Assembly: GCA_029238935.1 (NCBI GenBank)
Contig: JAQZBN010000041.1
Coordinates: 1-37,306, forward strand
Source of the DNA: Herbinix sp.
Lineage (GTDB): Bacteria; Bacillota; Clostridia; Lachnospirales; Lachnospiraceae
Length of the DNA stretch: 37,306 nt
Direction of reading: 5' to 3'
Shown: positions 22,341 to 30,337 of the stretch, one piece after another
How positions within the stretch are numbered: position 1 is the first letter of the stretch
Layout: every line of letters begins with the position of its first letter
Position numbers and translations under genes: made by a program
Notes under the pieces: generated by a model
What the model saw: only the letters and a program-made list of their open reading frames with translations
What the model was told of the DNA's origin: nothing
Databases searched by the model: none

Positions 22341-23740
22341 GACAATTAATGTTAAATAAGAAAATCGAGCAGAGAAAATCTTCCTTAGCTGAACTAGTGG
22401 AGCAAGAGGGAAATTTAAAGACACGGTCAACCGAATTAGAGGCATCATTGGAAGAAGCCAAAACCGATGAAGAGATAGCTTTAGTTGATGAAGAAATCAC
22501 CAATCTAGACACTGAAAAGGCTGACCTGGAAGAAAAGAAAAGCAAGCTCGAGGGAGAAATCGCAGAACTCGAGGGAGAATTAGAGGAACTCAATGCGAAA
22601 GAGCCTAAAGGAGATCCTGAATCAAAAAGAAGCAAAACTTTAACTCATGAAAGAGAGGGTGGTAATTACATGGAAAGAAATAAATTTTTTAAAGGAATGA
22701 CTAGAGAAGCGGTAGAAGCATTAATTCAGAGAGAGGAAGTAAAAGACTTCTTACAGAGAACCAGGGAATTTATTAATCAAAAAAGAGCAGTAACTGGCGG
22801 CGAATTAGGTGTTCCTAATATTTTACTTGGAATATTAAGAGATAATATCAATCAGTATTCAAAATTAGCAAAACATGTATTTGTTAAGTCTGTAAGCGGA
22901 ACCGCAAGACAGACAATTGCAGGCACAGTTTCAGAAGCAATATGGACTGAAATGATTGGCAAGCTCAATGAATTAGGAATTGTATTCAACCAGTTAGAAG
23001 TAGATGGCTATAAAGTTGGTGGATATATCCCCGTACCAAATTCATTACTCGAGGATTCAGATGATATCGCATTAGCTGATGAAATAATGACCTACTTAGG
23101 ACAGGCAATCGGATTGGCACTTGATAAAGCAATTCTTTATGGCAAAGGTGTTAAAATGCCAGTGGGTATTGTGACTAGACTTGCAGAAATAGCGCAGCCT
23201 GCATATTGGGGCACCAAAGAAAAAGCATGGACAGATTTACATGCGTCAAACCTTTTGCTTATTGACCCTGCAGCCAACACAGATGTTTTATTTTATAAAG
23301 ATCTTATTTTAAAATTAGGCAAAGCAAAAGCTAATTATTCAAACGGCCAGAAGTTCTGGGCAATGAGTTCTAATACATTTGCAATATTACAGGCAAAGGC
23401 ATTAACGATTAATGCAGCTGGCGCAATTGTATCAGGTCAAAATGGAACAATGCCAATCGTTGGCGGAGCAGTTGAAACATTGGATTTCATTCCGGACAAT
23501 GTTATTATCGGCGGATATGGTTCATTGTATTTACTTGCAGAAAGAGCAGGTGCTACATTGGCGCAGTCCGAACATGTACAATTTATCGAGGATAACACTG
23601 TATTTAAAGGAACTTCTCGTTATGATGGCAGACCAGTATTCGGCGAGGGATTTATTGCTATTAATATTGACCAAGAAGTCGGAGCGGTAGCACCTACAGC
23701 AACCGCAGTAACATTCGCTGCTGATACAGCTAACGCCTAG
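22331..23740 (+). CDS. Major capsid protein, HK97 fold with delta domain
   Basis: A 469-aa precursor. Residues about 8-95 are a strongly charged coiled coil, the delta/scaffold domain expected to be removed by the protease. The HK97-fold capsid follows from about 115 (KFFKGMTREAV..., VPNSLLEDS, DEIMTYLGQAIGLALDKAILYG, GGYGSLYLLAERAG, FKGTSRYDGRPVF). The C-terminus is an Ala/Thr-rich tail (APTATAVTFAADTANA). Confidence 0.93.
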   Translation: MALRQLMLNKKIEQRKSSLAELVEQEGNLKTRSTELEASLEEAKTDEEIALVDEEITNLDTEKADLEEKKSKLEGEIAELEGELEELNAKEPKGDPESKRSKTLTHEREGGNYMERNKFFKGMTREAVEALIQREEVKDFLQRTREFINQKRAVTGGELGVPNILLGILRDNINQYSKLAKHVFVKSVSGTARQTIAGTVSEAIWTEMIGKLNELGIVFNQLEVDGYKVGGYIPVPNSLLEDSDDIALADEIMTYLGQAIGLALDKAILYGKGVKMPVGIVTRLAEIAQPAYWGTKEKAWTDLHASNLLLIDPAANTDVLFYKDLILKLGKAKANYSNGQKFWAMSSNTFAILQAKALTINAAGAIVSGQNGTMPIVGGAVETLDFIPDNVIIGGYGSLYLLAERAGATLAQSEHVQFIEDNTVFKGTSRYDGRPVFGEGFIAINIDQEVGAVAPTATAVTFAADTANA

Positions 23741-23751
23741 GAGGAATCCGT

Positions 23752-23976
23752 ATGAAAGTAAAGGCGCTTAAATTATTTGGTGATGGCAAGCGTCTCTACA
23801 AAGAGGGAGAAATAGCAGAAATGACCAGTGCAGAGATAGATATTTTAAATTCTATCTCTGACAGCCCTCTTGTTGAGATAATCAGCGGACCAAAGAGCAA
23901 AGGAGCTGATGAAGATGGACACATCAACAATACTGGAACTAGTAAAGGCAAGGCTAGGAATAAGCACGACAGTTAG
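23752..23976 (+). CDS. Small head-region protein
   Basis: A 74-aa protein: MKVKALKLFGDGKRLYKEGEIAEMTSAEIDIL, a small beta-strand/helix module found between capsid and connector genes in many phages, then a low-complexity polar tail. Possibly a capsid decoration or fiber-like factor; unproven. GGAGGAATCCGT precedes the start. Confidence 0.6.
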   Translation: MKVKALKLFGDGKRLYKEGEIAEMTSAEIDILNSISDSPLVEIISGPKSKGADEDGHINNTGTSKGKARNKHDS

Positions 23977-24331
23977 AGACATTTATTTAACTGCAATAAT
24001 TGAATCCGTAATTAAAGAACTACAAGACGAAAAAGGTTTAGTTTTGAGCGAAACCAATATGAATCACATAATGTTTATTGTTGACTATGCAGAATATCGT
24101 TATTCCAACAAGGGTAATCCAACAATACCAAGACATTTGCAATTTAGGATACACAATCTAATGATCCATAACAAGCAGCTGATAGTAAACAATGTATATA
24201 CAGTAGATACATTGCCAATGATTCCGGAAGAATATACGGTTTATATTTTAACTGACGGAACAATGCAAATGTATATAAATGGCACATGGACTATTGTAAG
24301 TATGGTTAATAGTGTATGGGTGGTGGTGTAG
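23915..24331 (+). CDS. Head-tail connector, gp6-like
   Basis: A 138-aa protein, helical N-terminus (TSTILELVKARLGISTTVRDIYLTAIIESVIKELQDEKG) typical of HK97 gp6-like connector proteins; the final 30 residues are an unusual beta-strand extension (YILTDGTMQMYINGTWTIV). I choose ATG 23915, nine nt after GGAG; ATG 23909 is possible. The 5' end overlaps the upstream gene. Confidence 0.75.
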   Translation: MDTSTILELVKARLGISTTVRDIYLTAIIESVIKELQDEKGLVLSETNMNHIMFIVDYAEYRYSNKGNPTIPRHLQFRIHNLMIHNKQLIVNNVYTVDTLPMIPEEYTVYILTDGTMQMYINGTWTIVSMVNSVWVVV

Positions 24332-24631
24332 ATGTTTAATGATGAAATTGAACTAGGAAACTTAATCGAAACAATCGAATATGGAGAGGTTGTCAAGTCA
24401 ATGTCATGGGAGAAGAGACTTGCCAATCAATTAAATGATAATCGTTCAGAATTTTACCAAGGAGCAGTTGCAGGTTTAAAGCCTGAACTTACATTTGAAA
24501 TTAACGATTTCGAGTTTAACAACGAGGAATACGTGAGGTTCAATGGTAAAGTTTATACAATTATCAGAGCATCTAAACAAGGAGATATGAGAGAACTTGT
24601 TTGCACTGCTTATGTGGGAAGTGAAGTCTAA
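24332..24631 (+). CDS. Head closure / head-tail joining protein
   Basis: A 99-aa protein of the phage head-tail adaptor type (LVKSMSWEKRLANQLNDNRSEFYQGAVAGLKPELTFEI and VRFNGKVYTIIRASKQGDMRELVC). Position third after the capsid and the beta-rich plan agree with SPP1 gp16/HK97-like stopper proteins. Overlaps the next gene by one base. Confidence 0.75.
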   Translation: MFNDEIELGNLIETIEYGEVVKSMSWEKRLANQLNDNRSEFYQGAVAGLKPELTFEINDFEFNNEEYVRFNGKVYTIIRASKQGDMRELVCTAYVGSEV

Positions 24632-24990
24632 TGGCAAAGAAAAAGCCTTTTACATTTGAATCCAATCTCGACAAGATAATTGTTAAGATTGAAGAAAAAC
24701 CGCAGAAAGTAATGAACACCATAGGACAAAACTTAGTTAAAGAAATAAAGTCAACTACAATGAAATCACAATTCCACCAAAGACGGTCCATATTAACCAA
24801 GACGTTAGGATATTGGGCAAGAAAACAGGAAAAGGATTTGCAGATAGGATTTAAAATGTCTATCCACGGCATAGTCGGAAGAATGATTACAGGCGCAGAA
24901 CAAGACCCTATTAAACCTGTGGTAGTAAAAAATGCAGAGTTAATACAGCAAATGATAGCTGCGGCAATAGACGAAATCAATAAGGAATAG
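24631..24990 (+). CDS. HK97 gp10-like tail completion protein
   Basis: A 119-aa basic protein with FESNLDKIIVKIEEKPQKVMNTIGQNLVKEIKS at the N-terminus and IHGIVGRMITGAEQDP, matching the HK97-gp10 family pattern. It helps join the tail to the head or completes the tail end. TAATG-style overlap with the preceding gene. Confidence 0.78.
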   Translation: MAKKKPFTFESNLDKIIVKIEEKPQKVMNTIGQNLVKEIKSTTMKSQFHQRRSILTKTLGYWARKQEKDLQIGFKMSIHGIVGRMITGAEQDPIKPVVVKNAELIQQMIAAAIDEINKE

Positions 24991-25000
24991 GAGGGATTAA

Positions 25001-25372
25001 GTGAATACAAATGCAGTAGCAGATTCGCTATATAATTATTTAATATCAAGGCATCCGCGTGTATACCGAAATAAAGCACCACAATCCCCAGTGCCTCCTT
25101 ATGTGGTTTATCGCGTAGAGAGCGTGGTTAACTCTTACCCGAGTGAAGATTTATACCTTAATATTGACATATACGAGGATGTAACTAGATCAGTTAGGGT
25201 TATGGAAGATTTAGTGGATAGCATTGACAATGGATTAAACCATACGGTTGTAAACACAGATACACTAAATATGCAATTCGAAAGAGAACAAAGACAATAT
25301 ATTAACCCAGAAGAACTCGTATCATCACATCTTATTAACTTAAGGTATGTTGTGCGAGCTTATTTTAAATAG
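25001..25372 (+). CDS. Tail terminator / DUF3168-like protein
   Basis: A 123-aa protein (VADSLYNYLISRHPRVYRNKAPQSPVPPYVVYRV...NLRYVVRAYFK) with the pattern of minor tail or terminator proteins located just before the tail tube gene. The start is GTG with GGAGGGATTAA upstream. Confidence 0.7.
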   Translation: MNTNAVADSLYNYLISRHPRVYRNKAPQSPVPPYVVYRVESVVNSYPSEDLYLNIDIYEDVTRSVRVMEDLVDSIDNGLNHTVVNTDTLNMQFEREQRQYINPEELVSSHLINLRYVVRAYFK

Positions 25373-25384
25373 CGAGGTGATAAA

Positions 25385-25900
25385 ATGGCAACAGCAGAAA
25401 AGATTTTACTAGGCTATGGAGTTGTTACGGTGGGCACTACGCCAATTGGACTTACAAGAGGTGGCAGTGTATTTAATGTCGAACGAACATATAGACACAT
25501 CCAAGCCGATGGAGATATGGGAATTGTTAAGGGTAGAACTGTAATTGATGAAGAAAATGCAAAGCTTACAGTAAACGCTCTTGAACTATTTAATGCAACG
25601 GATATGACAAAATATTATCCAGGCATGAGCGTTACTCCTGATATCGAAACCACTCCAACGAAGCACACAATGACTTCTACGCTTAAAATTGTAGCAGGTG
25701 ATTACAATGATGTTAAGTGGGTAGGCAAAACAAAAGACGGTAAAGCAGTTACGATCATAGTAAAAGATGCATTAAACTTAGACAACCTGGAATGGAAATT
25801 GGAAGATAAAAACGAAGTTGTTCCGTCAATTGGTTTTAGTGCTACATATGATGAAGCAGCAAAAGAAACTCCACCATGGAACGTAGAATATGCAGTTTAG
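25385..25900 (+). CDS. Major tail tube protein
   Basis: A 171-aa protein with the beta-rich tube fold: LLGYGVVTVGTTPIGLTRGGSVFNVERTYRHIQADGDMG and ENAKLTVNALELFNATDMTKYYPG. It polymerises around the tape measure to form the tail tube. Followed by a strong hairpin that may let it be expressed at a higher level than downstream genes. Confidence 0.85.
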   Translation: MATAEKILLGYGVVTVGTTPIGLTRGGSVFNVERTYRHIQADGDMGIVKGRTVIDEENAKLTVNALELFNATDMTKYYPGMSVTPDIETTPTKHTMTSTLKIVAGDYNDVKWVGKTKDGKAVTIIVKDALNLDNLEWKLEDKNEVVPSIGFSATYDEAAKETPPWNVEYAV

Positions 25901-25905
25901 AAATT

Positions 25906-25932
25906 AGGGTAGAGAAATCTACCCTTTTTATT
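25906..25932 (+). terminator. Terminator-like hairpin after the tail tube gene
   Basis: AGGGTAG (25906-25912) pairs perfectly with CTACCCT (25919-25925), loop AGAAAT, followed by TTTTATTTTAT. Partial termination here would give excess tail tube transcript over chaperone and tape measure. Confidence 0.8.
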
Positions 25933-25947
25933 TTATAGGAGGTATAT

Positions 25948-26310
25948 ATGATAACCAGAGGATTTAACCTTGAAGATGTTTTTCTAATGTCTGAAATTAT
26001 AGATAAAATGGGATTGGAAGCCGATGTTGATAAAATCACAAAACAAATTAAAACATCAAAGCTAGAAAATAAACAGGATGCCGCCAAGATTGGTAAAGAA
26101 GTTGCAGTTGCAATAGGGCTAGATTTAGTTACTAAAATAATTCGGAGTTTTCACAAGGCCAAGAATGAGGTTGTGCAGTTAATCTCAAATCTAACCGGAA
26201 TGAAACTTGAAGAAGTATCAAAAATGAGTTTAAAACAAATCAAGGAATTCTTTGCCGAACTTGTTAATCATGAGGAATTTGGTGATTTTTTAAATCAAGC
26301 AGGGGAATAG
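25948..26310 (+). CDS. Tail assembly chaperone, gpG-like
   Basis: A 120-aa helical protein (ITRGFNLEDVFLMSEIIDKMGLEADVDKI...LISNLTGMKLEEVSKMSLKQIKEFFAEL). It is placed between tail tube and tape measure, the conserved position of lambda gpG-type chaperones. Near its end the codons GAT TTT TTA form the heptamer T-TTT-TTA (26286-26292), so some ribosomes should shift to the overlapping frame to make the GT fusion. Confidence 0.88.
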   Translation: MITRGFNLEDVFLMSEIIDKMGLEADVDKITKQIKTSKLENKQDAAKIGKEVAVAIGLDLVTKIIRSFHKAKNEVVQLISNLTGMKLEEVSKMSLKQIKEFFAELVNHEEFGDFLNQAGE

Positions 26311-26339
26311 ACAGAATAGACACAGAAGATCTCCTGCTT
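26286..26339 (+). other. Programmed -1 frameshift signal
   Basis: The slippery heptamer T-TTT-TTA (26286-26292) is in the right phase for -1 slippage. After a 4-nt spacer, AAGCAGGGGA (26297-26306) pairs with TCTCCTGCTT (26330-26339), ten pairs with one G-U, as a stimulatory stem-loop. The -1 frame is then open to 26609. Confidence 0.88.
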
Positions 26340-26609
26340 AAACGATATAACAATATAGATTATGTATTAAAAATGCCATTAAGTAGAGCCATACGCATCA
26401 TAGAAAAAGCCAGAGAAGAAGAAACAAAAGAATATTATTACAGATGGTGGCTCGTACGTTATCCGTATTACAAAGAAAGCGACTACGAATCTTTTGATGA
26501 ATTTTACGATAGAGCGAGACCGAGAAAAATAATTATTGACACACGAAGCAAAGAAGAAATCATGAACGAAATATCAGAAATCGAAGAAAAATTTAAAGAA
26601 AGGGGGTAG
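26292..26609 (+). CDS. Tail assembly chaperone T domain (read by -1 frameshift)
   Basis: The C-terminal extension of the GT fusion. After slippage the frame reads KSSRGIDRIDTEDLLLKRYNNIDYVLKMPLSRAIRIIEKAREEE and continues to ERG-stop, about 105 residues, giving a fusion of about 220 aa. GT proteins bind the tape measure and tube protein during tail assembly. An ATG at 26373 has no convincing RBS, supporting the fusion over an independent start. Confidence 0.85.
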   Translation, partial: KSSRGIDRIDTEDLLLKRYNNIDYVLKMPLSRAIRIIEKAREEETKEYYYRWWLVRYPYYKESDYESFDEFYDRARPRKIIIDTRSKEEIMNEISEIEEKFKERG

Positions 26610-26612
26610 ACC

Positions 26613-27863
26613 ATGGAACTCTTTCGTTTATTTGGAACTGTACTTATCGATAACAAAGAAGCAATCGATACATTAAAAAAGACAGATAAACAAGGCAAAG
26701 ATACTAAGCTAAGCCTTGATAAAATAGCAGATGCAGGTGCTAAAATAACAGGAGCAGTAGCCGCAGGAACAGGAGCAGTATTAGGTGGAATTACAGCACT
26801 TGCAAACGGTACCGCAGAAACAGCAGACAAGTGGGATAAATTGAGCCTTAGAACCGGTATCGCAGTAGAAGAACTACAACGTTGGGGATATGCTGCAGGT
26901 CAATCAGGAGCAGACATAACGGTCCTTGAAACTGGCATGAAAAAGTTATCAGATACAATGGTGGATGCGCAAAATGGTGGAGCGGCAGCACAATCAGCAT
27001 ACGAAAAACTGGGAATAAGCATGTCAGACCTTGCCACTATGTCACCAGAAGAAACCTTTAATGAAGTCATGTACGCGCTCGCAAATATGGAAGATGGCGC
27101 GTTAAAGAATAGCATTGGCAATGACCTATTAGGTAAATCCTATACGGAATTAAAACCATTAATACAATCCGGTGCAGACGGAATGACAGATTTAAAAAAT
27201 CGAGCTGATGAACTTGGAATTGTAATGTCCGAGGATGCTGTTTCTAATGGAGTTGTGTTTGGCGATACGTTAGCGGATGTAAAAGGTAGCTTAGACGGTG
27301 TAAAAAATGGAATCATGTCCGAATTAATGCCACAGCTTACAACAATGTTGCAATGGTTTCTTGATAATATGCCACAAATCAAAGAAACCGCAGGTACAAT
27401 ACTTGGCGGCATAGGTGATGTAATAGGTTTTATAGCAGAAAATTCCAATATACTCATCCCAATCTTAGGCGGTCTTTTAGGGGCATTTATCGCGTTAAAA
27501 ATCATTAGTGTTTTAAGTGGATTAATGGCGGCATATACCGCATTTACCACAAGTGCTACTGGTGCGCAACTTAGTCTTTCTGCAGCCATGATGGCAAACC
27601 CAATTGGATTAGTAGTGGCGGCTATAGCTGCTCTCATTGCAATCGGGATAGTCCTTTATAAGAACTGGGATACTATTAAAGCTAAGGCTAGCGCGTTATG
27701 GGACGGCATTAAAACAACTTTTGATAATATCAAAAAGAAAATATCAGATGTTATGGATGGAGCTAAGGATATAGTGTCAAAAGCCATTGAAAAGATTAAA
27801 GGATTCTTTAGTTTTGAATTTAAATGGCCTAAATTAAAATTGCCACACTTTAGTATAAGCGGT
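26613..27863 (+). CDS. Tail tape measure protein, exon 1
   Basis: Encodes residues 1-417 of the tail-length ruler. It starts MELFRLFGTVLIDNKEAIDTLKKTDKQGKD, with the TP901-type core (residues 40-230) and hydrophobic segments at about 280-300 and 330-349. It ends at the conserved FKWPKLKLPHFSISG. After codon 417 the unspliced frame meets a stop at 27903-27905, inside a group I intron. Exon 1 ends exactly on a codon boundary; RBS AAAGGGGGTAGACC. Spliced with 29017-29376 the protein is 536 aa. Confidence 0.85.
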
Positions 27864-27943
27864 AAACATCATATTGCCGCGGCTACAATGAAAATTGCAG
27901 CCTAGTATTGAACAAAATCGGTGAAAGCTAAAATATTTTTATA

Positions 27944-27990
27944 TTGCCTCCAATAGTAAAATGTGGTATAATACAATTATACGAAACGGA
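27944..27990 (+). promoter_or_regulatory. Internal promoter and hairpin before the intronic HNH gene
   Basis: TTGCCT (27944-27949) and TATAAT (27967-27972) with a 17-bp spacer and a TG extension give a promoter inside the intron. GTATAAT-ACA-ATTATAC (about 27966-27982) is a dyad that overlaps the -10 box and precedes CGGAGGA of the HNH gene. Transcripts starting upstream could fold this dyad; transcripts from the internal promoter would lack most of it. Confidence 0.5.
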
Positions 27991-28000
27991 GGAATAAAAA

Positions 28001-28825
28001 ATGATTAAACAATGCACGAAATGTGGAAAACACAAAGACTTAAATGAATTTTATAAAGATAATAGGGCAAGTGACGGAAGAAGAACTATTTGCAAAGAGT
28101 GCAATAATTCAAAATATGAACTTATATGTGAATATTGTGGAGTAAAATTTAAATCCAAGGAGAAAATCGCTAGATTTTGTTCAGTGAGATGCAAATGCAA
28201 TTCTTTAAGTCAGGGCAAAAATGTAACGTTTAAATGTGAATTGTGTGAAAAAGAAATTACAAGACCACTAAGCCTATTCAATAAGTCGAAACATCATTTT
28301 TGTAACGAGTGTTTTCAAGAAGGAATAAAAAAATTTAAATTAAACGACAAGGCTCATACAAGGAAAAGAGTAATTTTTAAATGTGAAATATGCGGAAAAG
28401 AAAAAGAAGCCATAAAGTGCCATTACGAGAAAGGCAAACATCATTTTTGTAGTGATGAGTGCCAGAGAAAAGGATTAACAAAGTATTGGGCAGGAGAAAA
28501 TTCATCGCATTATGATGCGAGCATTGATTCTGAATCTAGAGAAAGAAAGAGATACGGAAAAAACGCTTATAGTTGGCGGCAAGAAGTATATAAAAGAGAT
28601 AAATTTACTTGTCAATGTTGCGGTGATAATGTTGGCGGAAACTTAAACGCACATCATTTAAATAGTTATGATTGGGATAAAAGAAATAGAGCCAATGTTG
28701 AAAACGGAGTAACCTTATGTAAGAAATGCCACAAGGAATTTCATTCTGTTTATGGTATGGGAAAAAACACTAGGGAACAATTTGAATTATTTATTGCTTC
28801 AATTAATCAAAAAATATCATGCTAA
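28001..28825 (+). CDS. Intron-encoded HNH homing endonuclease with Zn fingers
   Basis: A 274-aa protein with a string of treble-clef type knuckles (CTKCGK, CKEC, CEYCGVKF...CSVRC, CELCEK...CNEC, CEICGK...CSDEC) and a C-terminal HNH: WRQEVYKRDKFTCQCCGDNVGGNLNAHHLNSYDW, then NGVTLCKKCHKEFHSVYG. It lies wholly inside the intron and would cut intronless alleles of the tape measure gene near the exon junction to spread the intron. RBS CGGAGGAAT. Confidence 0.9.
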   Translation: MIKQCTKCGKHKDLNEFYKDNRASDGRRTICKECNNSKYELICEYCGVKFKSKEKIARFCSVRCKCNSLSQGKNVTFKCELCEKEITRPLSLFNKSKHHFCNECFQEGIKKFKLNDKAHTRKRVIFKCEICGKEKEAIKCHYEKGKHHFCSDECQRKGLTKYWAGENSSHYDASIDSESRERKRYGKNAYSWRQEVYKRDKFTCQCCGDNVGGNLNAHHLNSYDWDKRNRANVENGVTLCKKCHKEFHSVYGMGKNTREQFELFIASINQKISC

Positions 28826-29016
28826 TACCGAGGTAAGCTATGAAACTAAAAAGTCTTAGCCACCGTAGAGCGTAGGGATTGAAACTGTGCAAACAGAATA
28901 AAATATCCCCAAGAGTGTTCAACACCTAAACGTAAAGTCGTAGGTGAAAATGTACGCCGATCTTATAGGAAACTATAAGAAGTAGAGGATAAAAAGCCTT
29001 TACGATAACATCAATG

Positions 29017-29376
29017 AGTATGAATCCGTTAAAATGGCTAGAAGAGGGCACTCCTAAGCTGAATGTAGAATGGTACGCAAAAGGCGGCATCTTTGACAAG
29101 CCTACATTGTTTAACACGCCATACGGGCTAAAAGGCGTTGGAGAAGCAGGTCCAGAAGTGGTTGCTCCACTTAGTAGCCTAAAAGAAATGCTAGGTCTAA
29201 ATAACAGCAGTGATAACGATTGGATTGTGGAATTAATAGATGCAATTGTTCAATTAGCAAGCAGACCTATTGCTATCAATGGAAAAGAAATAGCAAGGCA
29301 AACAGTAGACGACATGAGTATACTGTTAAATACTAAAAACAAATCTGGCGCAAGGAAAGTTGGGGTGTTGCGATAA
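29017..29376 (+). CDS. Tail tape measure protein, exon 2
   Basis: Encodes the last 119 residues: SMNPLKWLEEGTPKLNVEWYAKGGIFDKPT, then FNTPYGLKGVGEAGPEVVAPLSSL, the conserved end of TP901/HK97-type tape measures. The unspliced frame lacks an RBS-led start at its 5' end, so it depends on splicing. Joined to exon 1 it reads HFSISG-SMNPLKW, as in intronless relatives of the family. Overlaps the distal tail gene (TAATG). Confidence 0.85.
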   Translation, partial: SMNPLKWLEEGTPKLNVEWYAKGGIFDKPTLFNTPYGLKGVGEAGPEVVAPLSSLKEMLGLNNSSDNDWIVELIDAIVQLASRPIAINGKEIARQTVDDMSILLNTKNKSGARKVGVLR

Positions 29377-30179
29377 TGGAAATATTATTAAATGACACGT
29401 ACACCTTAAAAGATTTTGGAATGATATGCGAACCTGGACACGTGAATCCATTGACCCCTACTTTCGAAAATAAAACCATTGCCATACCAGGTAAACACGG
29501 ATTATATAATTTTGGTTCGGAAATAAGGGAGCGCGTATTTCAGATTCCATTAATCATGATAGAAAGAGATAGAACCTTGATGCAACATAAAATGAGGGAT
29601 TTCATCTCTTTTTTATTTGATGTCTATGGAAAGCCGAAAGATATAAAACTTTCATTCGATTATGAGCCAGATAAATATTACATTGTTCAGTGCGCTTCAC
29701 AAATTGATGCCGAAAGAGCAATAAATACTGGCAGAATGTCTATTGGGTTAGTAGCATACAATCCCCATGCATACAGCCAAGTATATTCAGACGAAATCAC
29801 ATGGGGCAGTGAAGTTATTACGTTCCAGTCAAGCTATTTGCTAGGTCATAGCGGCTCTAATGGGTTAGTAAATATAACAGGCGCAACAAATCTAAGTGTT
29901 ATAGTTGATGGAATGGCAGTTAAGCCGGTGATTGAGATTACAGGCAGTGCAACAGACCTAGTCATTAGTGCAAATGGGTATACAATATCACTTGGGACAT
30001 TTACAAATGCTTCATGGGTGATAGATTGCGAAACATATACAGTAATAAAAGACGACGCAGGAACGTTTATATCTAATTTTCGTGATTTTATTTTAATACC
30101 AGGTGATAACAATATATCAATCACCGGGACGGGAATTAGCTTGTTAATTAGAATCAAATCAAGAGATAAATACATCTAA
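29376..30179 (+). CDS. Distal tail protein (Dit-like)
   Basis: A 267-aa phage tail family protein: FGMICEPGHVNPLTPTFENKTIAIPGKHGLYNFGSEIRERVFQIPL, then LMQHKMRDFISFLFD. Residues about 1-135 form the ring-forming Dit core; the C-terminal half is a galectin/CBM-like beta sandwich (VDGMAVKPVIEITGSATDLVI...). It forms the hub to which receptor-binding and Tal proteins attach. Confidence 0.85.
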   Translation: MEILLNDTYTLKDFGMICEPGHVNPLTPTFENKTIAIPGKHGLYNFGSEIRERVFQIPLIMIERDRTLMQHKMRDFISFLFDVYGKPKDIKLSFDYEPDKYYIVQCASQIDAERAINTGRMSIGLVAYNPHAYSQVYSDEITWGSEVITFQSSYLLGHSGSNGLVNITGATNLSVIVDGMAVKPVIEITGSATDLVISANGYTISLGTFTNASWVIDCETYTVIKDDAGTFISNFRDFILIPGDNNISITGTGISLLIRIKSRDKYI

Positions 30180-30268
30180 ATACTTAAAAACTTACATAAT
30201 ACAACAAGGAAATTATTGCAATTTTAATTCTGATGTCCTATAATTCACAGTATAGGGGGCATATAAAT

Positions 30269-30337
30269 ATGAAAAGTAAAACGATTAAAATTATTATTGC
30301 AATAGTATTCCTACTTTTGTTAGGAGGGAATATTATA
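30269..30337 (+). other. In-frame upstream extension encoding a hydrophobic segment
   Basis: ATG 30269 (GGGGGC 8 nt upstream) opens the same frame as the SGNH tail protein and encodes MKSKTIKIIIAIVFLLLLGG followed by NII. This is a positively charged start plus a hydrophobic stretch, like a signal or anchor peptide. The nucleotides that encode LLGGN are also the Shine-Dalgarno of the internal ATG. It is either a second start giving a membrane-targeted isoform or a relic. Confidence 0.4.

Larger units (their letters stand above)
27864..29016 (+). mobile_element. Group I intron with HNH gene, in the tape measure gene
   Basis: A 1153-nt intron. P1: exon end GCGGT (27859-27863) pairs with GCCGC (27876-27880), with the U-G wobble at the splice site. 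P10: exon 2 start AGTATG (29017-29022) pairs with CATATT (27870-27875), and the intron ends in G (29016). Further helices: P2 (27881-27902, GAAA loop), P3 TTGAACA/TGTTCAA (27908, 28916), P4 CGGT/ACCG (27919, 28862), P5 GCTAA/TTAGC (27927, 28856), P6 GGGAT/ATCCC (28875, 28905) with a CTGT-GCAA-ACAG hairpin, and a P9 hairpin (28961-28980, GAAA loop). P7/P8 were not resolved. The HNH gene lies in the P5 loop. Splicing restores the tape measure frame. Confidence 0.88.

Noticed and set aside
26613..27905. Tape measure gene as a truncated pseudogene
   Set aside because: The missing C-terminus is intact downstream in the proper frame, and the intervening sequence folds as a group I intron with matching P1 and P10.
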